This document shows positions 43,486 through 50,744 of a stretch of DNA of 64,000 nt, piece after piece. The stretch comes from Candidatus Thorarchaeota archaeon MP8T_1 (GTDB taxonomy: Archaea > Asgardarchaeota > Thorarchaeia > Thorarchaeales > Thorarchaeaceae): positions 178,306 to 242,305 of the forward strand of contig PJER01000002.1 in the NCBI GenBank assembly GCA_002825465.1. Direction: 5' to 3'. A model generated the notes under the pieces. That model saw nothing but the letters and a program-made list of their open reading frames with translations. It had not been told where the DNA came from and ran no database searches. Each line of letters opens with the position of its first letter. Within the stretch, counting starts at the first letter, position 1. The translations under genes were made by a program, and so were the position numbers.

Positions 43486-43493
43486 TATATATA
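43486..43493 (+). promoter_or_regulatory. TATA box of the metF-mtr cluster
   Basis: TATATATA at 43486-43493 is centred near 43489.5. The usual archaeal spacing of 26-27 bases puts transcription start at about 43516, the same position as the only plausible start codon, a CTG. The transcript would therefore be leaderless or nearly so. Confidence 0.5.
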
Positions 43494-43515
43494 GACAAAC
43501 TGGGAGTGCTCTAAT

Positions 43516-44448
43516 CTGCTTAATTCTCGGCTAAAACAAACACTTGATGCTGGCATTTTTGCAGTTACTAGTGAAATAGGTCCTCCCAGAGGTGCGAACT
43601 GCGATTTCATTATTGAGCGTACCAAATTAATAGCACAATACTGCGATGCTATTAATGTGACAGATAATGTTCGAGGAGTTCCAACAATGAGCAGCACCGT
43701 GAGTGCTCATTTTGTGTTGGATGCTGGTGCAGAACCAATATTGCAATTTTCTACAAGAGATAGAAATCGAATATCAATTGAGAGTGACCTCTATGGTGCC
43801 TATGCTTTAGGAATTCGCAATATTCTCTTCATTACTGGTGATAGAACAGTAATGGGAGCTCATTCAGACGCAAAGATGGTCTTTGATTTGGATTCTATTC
43901 AGGCTCTTCAATTCACAAATCACCTGATGCAAGGGATTGACTTTGATGGTGAGGAACTCCAAGGAACACCTCACTTCTTTATGGGTGCGACATTCAATCC
44001 ATACGCAGACTCAATTGAAAAGGAAATTCTCAGAACTAAGCAAAAGAAAGATGCAGGGGCTCAATTCTTTCAAACACAAGCAGTTTTTGATGTTGATGCT
44101 TTTGAGGTCTTCATCGATTATATTCGTGACCTTGATTTGAAAATCCTAGTTGGAGTTATACCTCTTCGGGGTCCCAAGAATGCACGCTTTATGAATACTA
44201 ATGTTCCTGGAATCAAGATTCCTGATGAATACATCAGAAGACTCGAATCTGCTGGTAAAGGTCTTAAGGAAGATGAAGAGCGAAACGCCATGCGAGAAGA
44301 AGGACTTCTCATTGCTTCAGAGACCATTAAGTCGATTCGTAAAATCAAGGGTATTGCTGGTCTTCACTTAATGGGAGTAGGAAGAGAAGAGAGTATTCCT
44401 GATCTCGTTAAACTAGCTGGGCTATCTTCAAGACGTAAGTTGGAGTGA
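43516..44448 (+). CDS. metF: Methylenetetrahydrofolate/methylenetetrahydromethanopterin reductase-like protein (MetF family)
   Basis: About 310 residues if started at CTG 43516. Reduces a methylene group on a pterin carrier to methyl. The family hallmark TSEIGPPRG lies about 21 codons after this CTG, preceded by LKQTLDAGIFAV as in many MetF proteins. No ATG, GTG or TTG occurs between the stop at 43492 and GTG 43657, and starting at 43657 would delete the barrel's first strand. GGGAGTG at 43502-43508 could act as a ribosome-binding site. TIM-barrel motifs: ILFITGDR (flavin site), GAQFFQTQAVFD. It opens an operon with mtrH-1 (next start eight bases after the stop). Carrier (folate or methanopterin) is not determined by sequence. 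Confidence 0.8.
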   Translation: MLNSRLKQTLDAGIFAVTSEIGPPRGANCDFIIERTKLIAQYCDAINVTDNVRGVPTMSSTVSAHFVLDAGAEPILQFSTRDRNRISIESDLYGAYALGIRNILFITGDRTVMGAHSDAKMVFDLDSIQALQFTNHLMQGIDFDGEELQGTPHFFMGATFNPYADSIEKEILRTKQKKDAGAQFFQTQAVFDVDAFEVFIDYIRDLDLKILVGVIPLRGPKNARFMNTNVPGIKIPDEYIRRLESAGKGLKEDEERNAMREEGLLIASETIKSIRKIKGIAGLHLMGVGREESIPDLVKLAGLSSRRKLE

Positions 44449-44455
44449 ATTAATC

Positions 44456-45373
44456 GTGTTTGTCTTTAAGAAAGAACAACAATCATACGATTTTGGTGCC
44501 GTCAGAATTGGTGGTCATCCGGGAGAGAATCCCACAGTTCTCATTGGTGGCCTTTTCTTCAAGGGTCAACCAATTGTCGATGATACAAGAGAAGGGACAT
44601 TTGATAAAACTCTGACCAGTCAATGGATTGAAACTGGACAAATGATGGTGGAGAAGACTGGCCTCCCTTTGATGATTCAAGCTTTTGGAAGAACTCCAAC
44701 TGCAATGGAGAGCCATCTTTCTTGGCTTTCAGAGAACTTTGATGGCACGATTTTATTTGAGTCCACAAATTCTGATGCAAGAAAGAGAGCAATACAATAC
44801 TGTGAAGAAATTGGTATAACAAATCGTGTGATTTACAACTCAATAAATCTTGCAATGAAGGATGATGAAAAAGAGGTTCTAAAGGAAAGTTCTCTGAATA
44901 TGGCCATCATTCTCGGATGGTCTCCGCGTGCTACATCTCTTCCTGATAGGATGAAGACGATTACTGATATCCTTGAAATATCGGAAAATCTTGGTATAGA
45001 GAAGGTACTAGTTGATCCTGCGACAATGCCAGTTGGGGCAGGATATGGCCTTGAGCATCGTACTATCCTCGCAGTTAAATCTGAACTTGGATTGCCTACT
45101 TGTTTAGGTCCTCATAATGCGCCTTCTGCTTGGAGATTTCTCAAAGACTCTGAATTGGATAATGAGTCGACACATTTAGCAGCTGTCGTGGCATCAACAA
45201 CCGCATCTCAGGTTCTTGCTACCGATGCAATTATGTACGGTTCAATGATTCGAACGAAAGAAGTGTTTACCGCTGCAGCTCTGATTTCGAATGCTCTCGC
45301 AACTGCAGTAGCAGAAGCCAATAATGCCTTGAGAATTAATAGAGATCTGTTTAGTCCCCCGAGCTATGAATAG
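44456..45373 (+). CDS. mtrH: MtrH-like methyltransferase, divergent paralogue (MtrH-1)
   Basis: A 305-residue TIM-barrel protein of the MtrH group, which moves a methyl group from methyl-tetrahydromethanopterin to a corrinoid. The start FVFKKEQQSYDFGAVRIGG, VVDDTREGTFDK-like segment (IVDDTREGTFDK) and GPHNAPSAW match MtrH. The conserved motif that reads DTAVTxxGxGAG in typical MtrH reads DPATMPVGAGYG here, so substrate or partner may differ. GTG start, eight bases after metF. mtrA follows after 12 bases with its own strong ribosome-binding site, and a second, more typical MtrH comes after that. Confidence 0.85.
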   Translation: MFVFKKEQQSYDFGAVRIGGHPGENPTVLIGGLFFKGQPIVDDTREGTFDKTLTSQWIETGQMMVEKTGLPLMIQAFGRTPTAMESHLSWLSENFDGTILFESTNSDARKRAIQYCEEIGITNRVIYNSINLAMKDDEKEVLKESSLNMAIILGWSPRATSLPDRMKTITDILEISENLGIEKVLVDPATMPVGAGYGLEHRTILAVKSELGLPTCLGPHNAPSAWRFLKDSELDNESTHLAAVVASTTASQVLATDAIMYGSMIRTKEVFTAAALISNALATAVAEANNALRINRDLFSPPSYE

Positions 45374-45385
45374 GAGGTCAGTGAA

Positions 45386-46072
45386 ATGAGCAATAATCAT
45401 AAATGGCCCCCAGTTCCCGGGGACTTTGAGGTCAGAGACCCCTCGCATTGTGTTGCTATCTGCACACTTGGAAAACATCTTGACATTTCGGTCGATTGTG
45501 CAATAATTGGAACTTGTAAAACTGAGAATATCGGAATCGAACGAGTCATTATCAACGTGATATCCAATCCGAATATTCGTTTCCTACTTCTTACAGGTCC
45601 AGAAGTTCCCGGACATCTAACTGGTCGCACCATCGTTGCACTACTCAAGAATGGTGTCGATTCTAAGACAAGGAAAATCATCGATGCCCAAGGAGCTATT
45701 CCTTACATTGAGAATGTACCTCTAGAAGGTGTAGAACGATTCCGTCAACAAGTTGAACTAATTGAAATGATCAATACTCAGAATCCAGAAAAGATACAAG
45801 AAAAGTGTGTAGAGATTGCAGAAAGAAATCCCGGTCCATTCTCTGAAGAAGCAATGTGGATTGATTTCACCACTTCTTCAGGTGAATCTCGTCGACCTAA
45901 AATCACTGCAGATACACTTCTCTTACCGGAGTATGGAACCATCTACGATTACATTACATCTCAGGTCAAAACACCTGAATCTCATTCTATAATCACAGAA
46001 CATCCCTCTTCTATCATAGTTGAGGTCAGAGAGGGAGACTCTGGGACTTATCTGGTTGGAAAGGAGGCCTAG
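45386..46072 (+). CDS. mtrA: Soluble MtrA-like corrinoid protein
   Basis: A 228-residue homologue of the cobamide-binding subunit of the methanogen methyl-transfer complex. Shared blocks: WPPVPGDF, HCVAICTLG, CKTENIGIERVI, NPNIRFLLL, GPEVPGHLTG with the candidate corrinoid-ligand His77, and GAIPYIENVP. The last sixty residues are charged and end EVREGDSGTYLVGKEA with no transmembrane helix. Methanogen MtrA ends in a membrane anchor, so this protein should be cytosolic. The ribosome-binding site AGGAGGT precedes the ATG. It lies between two mtrH genes, the likely methyl donors or acceptors. Confidence 0.88.
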   Translation: MSNNHKWPPVPGDFEVRDPSHCVAICTLGKHLDISVDCAIIGTCKTENIGIERVIINVISNPNIRFLLLTGPEVPGHLTGRTIVALLKNGVDSKTRKIIDAQGAIPYIENVPLEGVERFRQQVELIEMINTQNPEKIQEKCVEIAERNPGPFSEEAMWIDFTTSSGESRRPKITADTLLLPEYGTIYDYITSQVKTPESHSIITEHPSSIIVEVREGDSGTYLVGKEA

Positions 46073-46077
46073 CAACA

Positions 46078-47013
46078 TTGTTCGTATTTGAAAAGGAGCA
46101 GATTATCTATAATATCGGTGGAGTGAAGATTGGAGGAAGTCTTGGTGAGACCCCAACAGTACTTGCTGGAACTATCTTCTATGGTGGTCACAAGATTGTT
46201 GATGATGTGAAGCAAGGTCGGTTTGACAGGGAAAAAGCCAAACAATTAGTGGTCAAACAAGATGAGATGTCTGAACTTACAGGTAATCATGCATTAGTTC
46301 AGATATTTGCAGAATCAATTGAAGCTATGATTACCTACATAGATTTTGTAACTAATCTTTCCACTGCTCCAATCATCATCGATTCCACTGAAGCTGCAGT
46401 TCGTATTGCTGGACTCAAGCATGCTGAAGAGATTGGTCTGCTCGATAAAGCAATTTACAACTCAATCAATGTGTCCGCTTCAAAAGATGAGTTATCTCAG
46501 CTCAAGGATATTCAACCCGAGCATGCAATTGTACTCGCCTTCAATCCACAAGACTCTACAATTGCAGGTCGAAGAGCAGTACTTGAAAAAGGTGCGATGG
46601 AACTGGATAAGGGTCTTTTAACAATCTGTAAGGAAGTAGGAGTCACAAAACCACTTATTGATACTGCAGTGACTGCAATGGGAGCTGGAGCTGGTTCAGC
46701 AGCATCATTCACATTTGTTTCCAAGACTGTATATGGATTACCAACTGGTTCTGGAGTACACAATGCTCCAGCATCATGGCCTTGGTTGCGCAAGTACAAG
46801 AAAATCAATAGGGAGTCATTCATTACAGCTGATATTGCTTCCAATCTCATTGTACAGATGATGGGTGCTGATTTTGTTCTATATGGTCCCATTGAGAATG
46901 CTGAACGAGTTTTTCCAGTTATTGCAATGGGTGATACTTTTTCAGCAGAGTCTGCATACCTAGAGTTTGGTATTGAGCCAGGTACAAATCATCCTTTCAA
47001 GAAATTACTTTGA
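46078..47013 (+). CDS. mtrH: MtrH methyltransferase, typical form (MtrH-2)
   Basis: A 311-residue MtrH, closer to the methanogen enzyme than MtrH-1. It keeps KIGGSLGETPTVLAGTIFYGG, the KIVDD segment, IYNSINVSASKDE, PLIDTAVTAMGAGAG and GSGVHNAPASWPW. Expected role: methyl transfer between a pterin carrier and the corrinoid on MtrA. TTG start, five bases after mtrA. Its DTAVTAMGAGAG motif is intact, unlike in MtrH-1. The membrane subunits MtrB-G and methyl-CoM reductase are not in this window, so the usual sodium-pumping complex is not implied. Confidence 0.9.
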   Translation: MFVFEKEQIIYNIGGVKIGGSLGETPTVLAGTIFYGGHKIVDDVKQGRFDREKAKQLVVKQDEMSELTGNHALVQIFAESIEAMITYIDFVTNLSTAPIIIDSTEAAVRIAGLKHAEEIGLLDKAIYNSINVSASKDELSQLKDIQPEHAIVLAFNPQDSTIAGRRAVLEKGAMELDKGLLTICKEVGVTKPLIDTAVTAMGAGAGSAASFTFVSKTVYGLPTGSGVHNAPASWPWLRKYKKINRESFITADIASNLIVQMMGADFVLYGPIENAERVFPVIAMGDTFSAESAYLEFGIEPGTNHPFKKLL

Positions 47014-47028
47014 TAGTGGTGGCATAAG

Positions 47029-48414
47029 ATGCAACGCGTTCTAAGACCAAAATCGATTGGAGTTTCATCCCTTCGGATGGGTTCATTCTTTACCGTTGCT
47101 TCTATTGAGTTGGGCAATACAACTACAAAGGCTATTCTTGTAACCACCAATTTGAAAACTGCTGAAATTTTTGAGATTGAAAAAGAGGTGCGAATGACTC
47201 GGGATGTGAGACCTCCTCTTCCTGATGAAAAAATATTTGGTGAAACAGTCTTTGGGATTCCTCTAACTAAAGAGTCTGTCACTGAAATGATATCAGATAT
47301 TTTGACTTCAGTACTAAAGAAATCCAATCTGAGTGTCGAGAAAGATCTTAATTTTGTAGTTCGATCAACTGGAGTGACAGCTGGATTTGCTAGTCCTCAG
47401 GAAGTTGGGGCTATTGTAAAAGCACTTGCTGATGGATGTTTGCAGGCTGGTATTCCTCCACGCAAGATGACAGCAGCAATGGCAGTAGAGAATCTTCCTC
47501 CAGGACTGAGAGATTTTACTTGGTTGAAAAAGGTCTATTTCGATGGAGCAATTGCATCATCACTCCCACCTGCAAATACTGAGATAGTCGCAAACGAAAT
47601 GGAAGGTGAACTTGTAACTGCTGGGTTGAAAGGAGCTGTAAAAGGAACTGATATTGATTTCAGAAATCCTGTGATGACTCTAGATTTTGGAACTACCCTT
47701 GCAGGACGAATCACTGATTGTGGATTCCCCTATGCCAAAACAATAGGTTCCTTTGCTGGTCTTGCAGGTGCAATTCCTGATGCATTAATGCGTGGTTCTG
47801 GATTTGCTCAATCTGGAACTGGTTGTGTTCTTGATGTGATTCCTGCGAAGGTTATTGAACCTGTAGAGATCGATCCTATAATTATATCCGATGCACATGA
47901 TTTGATTACCGTGGAGCGTGTACCAGATTCAGCCAAACGCTATGGAACAGTTCCTGTCAATCCAAAGGCAGCAAATGAATCTGGTGTAGTACTGATAGGT
48001 GTTGATGCCAATCTATCAAAGATTGAAGAATTTGGTAGAACCTTCTCTGAAGGATATTCAATAGATTACCTGTATGAGGTAATTGATGCGATTCAAGCTG
48101 AGGTAGTTGAGAGAATTTTAAAAATAGCAGAAGCTGAGAATCTTATCTTCGATGACACTTCTCTTGGTCTTACTGGTCGGGCAATTACGACTGGGACTAA
48201 ACCTGAAAAAATTGCTAAATATCTAAAATTAAGTTCAGGAGAATTCTGGACAGAAAACCATCAGCTGGTATTTGTTGAAGATGGCTTAGCTATAGGTGCA
48301 GCGGTTGCAGCTAGATGCATGAACTCAATGGGAACCCCCAAACATCCAATGGGCGGTCGTAAAGGCGACAAGTGCATCATGGCAGAACGCAGGAAACTCC
48401 AAACTACAAAGTAA
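47029..48414 (+). CDS. Methanogenesis marker protein 14 family; ASKHA-type ATPase fold
   Basis: A 461-residue protein. It resembles methanogenesis marker 14 (FTVASIELGNTTTKAIL at the start, NFVVRSTGVTAGF, KKVYFDGAIASSLPP, LTGRAITTGTKPEKI). The segments IELGNTTTKAIL and MTLDFGTTLAGRI look like the two phosphate-binding loops of the actin/hexokinase superfamily, so it is probably an ATPase. Members of this superfamily (RamA/RACo group) reduce inactive Co(II) corrinoids; given its place directly after mtrA and mtrH, a role in corrinoid activation is plausible. No ferredoxin-like cysteine cluster is visible, so it would need a separate electron donor. Function remains unproven. Confidence 0.83.
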   Translation: MQRVLRPKSIGVSSLRMGSFFTVASIELGNTTTKAILVTTNLKTAEIFEIEKEVRMTRDVRPPLPDEKIFGETVFGIPLTKESVTEMISDILTSVLKKSNLSVEKDLNFVVRSTGVTAGFASPQEVGAIVKALADGCLQAGIPPRKMTAAMAVENLPPGLRDFTWLKKVYFDGAIASSLPPANTEIVANEMEGELVTAGLKGAVKGTDIDFRNPVMTLDFGTTLAGRITDCGFPYAKTIGSFAGLAGAIPDALMRGSGFAQSGTGCVLDVIPAKVIEPVEIDPIIISDAHDLITVERVPDSAKRYGTVPVNPKAANESGVVLIGVDANLSKIEEFGRTFSEGYSIDYLYEVIDAIQAEVVERILKIAEAENLIFDDTSLGLTGRAITTGTKPEKIAKYLKLSSGEFWTENHQLVFVEDGLAIGAAVAARCMNSMGTPKHPMGGRKGDKCIMAERRKLQTTK

Positions 48415-48460
48415 GAAGCCTTTATCTTGAAACCGAGTTCTAGCTCCTCGGGATTCAACA

Positions 48461-49240
48461 ATGCAAGTCTTTCCGATTCGAACAAGAATTATTGTTCCTG
48501 AGGACAATATAGTTGATGTCTTCTTGGACAGTCTGAATGAACTGGGTCTTCCGTTATGTGACAATGATATACTGACAGTTGCGGAGACCCCTCTAGGTAC
48601 CACTGAAGGACAAGTAGTCAAGCTCTCAGAAGTAAAGGTCTCCAAAGAAGCCAAAATATTAGGAGAGAAATACGAACTTCTTCCTGAAGTCGCCGAATTG
48701 ATAATTCAAGAAGCTGATGAGATCCTAGGTGGGATTCCTCATGTGGTTCTAACCATCAAGAACAACACACTGATGGCTAATGCAGGCATTGACAAATCAA
48801 ATGTTCCACCTGGTTACGCCTCTCTCCTACCAAAGGACGCACGTGTTAGTGCAGTACGTTTACGAAATGAGATTAAAGAACGAACTGGTATGACTATTGG
48901 TGTATTAGTGATTGATAGTAGAACCCAACCTCTTCGTCTTGGTAATATAGGAATGGCATTAGGTGTTGCTGGATTTCGACCTGTTGCTGACGATCGCGGT
49001 AGACATGACCTCTTTGGAAATGAATTACGAATTACGCGAAGGGCAATTGCTGACAATCTTGCATCTGCTTGTACTGCTGTCATGGGTGAATCAAACGAAT
49101 CAGTTCCAATGGCATTAATCCGTGATGCTCCTGCAGAATTTGTAGACCAGTCTTTTGATTCTTCAGAGATGTGGATTGCTCCAACAGAATGCATGTACAT
49201 GGCAATCTTTGATCAATGGCGTCGAGGTTCATTGGGATAA
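48461..49240 (+). CDS. cofE: F420-0:gamma-glutamyl ligase
   Basis: A 259-residue CofE, which adds glutamates to coenzyme F420-0. Family signatures: ANAGIDKSNVP, GVLVIDSRTQPLRLG, DDRGRHDLFGNELR and AIADNLASACTAVMGE with nucleotide and metal-binding residues. F420 is the hydride carrier in archaeal one-carbon metabolism, so placement after the mtr genes is coherent. It starts 46 bases after the marker-14 gene and is probably in the same transcript. Confidence 0.92.
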   Translation: MQVFPIRTRIIVPEDNIVDVFLDSLNELGLPLCDNDILTVAETPLGTTEGQVVKLSEVKVSKEAKILGEKYELLPEVAELIIQEADEILGGIPHVVLTIKNNTLMANAGIDKSNVPPGYASLLPKDARVSAVRLRNEIKERTGMTIGVLVIDSRTQPLRLGNIGMALGVAGFRPVADDRGRHDLFGNELRITRRAIADNLASACTAVMGESNESVPMALIRDAPAEFVDQSFDSSEMWIAPTECMYMAIFDQWRRGSLG

Positions 49241-49382
49241 ATACCTAACAATCTTATTTGTAATTATACGCAAATCATGTTACTGCTCAAGCACCTCTTT
49301 GGTTGGATTCATATAGGAAAGAAAGAAAAGGCTCAGAGAGATGCTAAGCACACTCGGTGGAGATTAAGGAGTAATTACGAAC

Positions 49383-50744
49383 TTGGCGAAGAAAAGAGTC
49401 CTCATAGATGTGGCTACAGCAGGGGCATCAGGAGACATGTTTCTATCTGCCTTGACTGACCTTATCGGAGAGGCTGACGTACTTCTCCCTGTTGCTGCAA
49501 GTTTGTTGTTATATGATCCTTCATTTCGATTAGCTATAGGAACGAAAGAACATTCAGGAAATAAGGGTCGAGTTCTTCAAATCACTCGTAATAAGACAAT
49601 TCGATTAGACCCTGGTACAATGATGGAAGTGCTACAAGCTGTTGCAGAAGAAGTGGAATTGTCACCTAAAGCCAAGAACTTTGTAAAAGATACGATGACA
49701 ATTATTCTCCAAGCTGAGAGTAGAGCTCACAATAAACCAATTGACGAATTACATTTGCACGAAACAGGAACTATTGATACAGTTCTCGATATTGTAGGGA
49801 CTGCTTATTTATTAGAACGTGCAGGCCTCTTCGAAGATACTGAAATAATCTCAACCCGTGTTGCAACAGGTAGTGGAATAATCTCTACAGAACATGGTGA
49901 CCTAGAGGTTCCAGTGCCCGCAGTTGCAGAGATTATCGTTGTTCATGATATGTTATTCCACAATGGTCCTGCAGAAACAGAAGTTCTAACTCCAACCGGA
50001 GCTGCTATTCTTGCTACACTAGCGACTCAATATGTTGATGACGTAAAAGACTTCGTAGCTAAAAATCAAGGAATTGGATTTGGAACAAGAGACCTAGGTG
50101 CGATTCCAAACATGATGAAAATTGTAGTTGGCGAAGTAGTTGTCCCAGAGCCAAAGGAATCTCAGAAAGCACCTAAAGTGGAATCAAAGAAGGATGAACC
50201 CAAGGTTGTACCAAAAGAAGAACCTAAACCATCTAAGGAACCAAAGACAGAGGAGCAAAAGCCCATGATTAGTGAATGGAATTCTGATGAAGTTGTTGTC
50301 ATAGAGACCAATGTTGATGATGTTGATGGTGAGACTTTAGGAACCCTCTTCGACACTCTACTTGAAGAAGGCTTAGCGTACGATGTCATCATGATTCCAG
50401 CATTTGGCAAGAAGAATCGTCCCTGCCATCTAATCAAAGTAATAGCTCCAACTACTGGTCTGAAGGGGATTGCAGAGGTAATGATTCGTCAATTAGGAAC
50501 AATTGGCATTCGTTATACTACCTGGCAACGGCTCAAAGCCACACGAGAAACCCTGGTTTGCTCATTAGAGATTGACGATAAGGAGTACATGGTTCGAGTG
50601 AAAGTTTCTAGGACTAGAGATGGAAGTATTATCAATATCAAACCGGAATCTGACGATATGGTTCGTGTCTCTCGAGAGACTGGTATTCCAATACGAGAAC
50701 TCAAACCTAGAATAGCAATGCAGGCTCATGCAGTCACTGAGTAG
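49383..50744 (+). CDS. larC: Nickel pincer cofactor biosynthesis protein LarC (undivided)
   Basis: A 453-residue protein. LarC inserts nickel into the pincer nucleotide of lactate racemase. ASGDM (15-19), HLHETGTIDTVLDIVG (124-139) and TPTGAAIL (203-210) mark the first half; ETNVDDVDGE (308-317) marks the second. A charged Lys/Glu/Pro linker (about 254-296) lies at the point where the Lactobacillus gene is read through a frameshift into LarC1 and LarC2; here the frame is continuous. The start is TTG with AAGGAG 11-16 bases upstream. LarA, LarB and LarE are not in the window. The end overlaps the convergent polymerase gene. Confidence 0.9.
   Translation: MAKKRVLIDVATAGASGDMFLSALTDLIGEADVLLPVAASLLLYDPSFRLAIGTKEHSGNKGRVLQITRNKTIRLDPGTMMEVLQAVAEEVELSPKAKNFVKDTMTIILQAESRAHNKPIDELHLHETGTIDTVLDIVGTAYLLERAGLFEDTEIISTRVATGSGIISTEHGDLEVPVPAVAEIIVVHDMLFHNGPAETEVLTPTGAAILATLATQYVDDVKDFVAKNQGIGFGTRDLGAIPNMMKIVVGEVVVPEPKESQKAPKVESKKDEPKVVPKEEPKPSKEPKTEEQKPMISEWNSDEVVVIETNVDDVDGETLGTLFDTLLEEGLAYDVIMIPAFGKKNRPCHLIKVIAPTTGLKGIAEVMIRQLGTIGIRYTTWQRLKATRETLVCSLEIDDKEYMVRVKVSRTRDGSIINIKPESDDMVRVSRETGIPIRELKPRIAMQAHAVTE

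Noticed and set aside
43516..50744. Methanogenesis locus
   Set aside because: No methyl-CoM reductase or MtrB-G gene is in the window. The marker-14, MtrA and MtrH proteins alone do not show methanogenesis.
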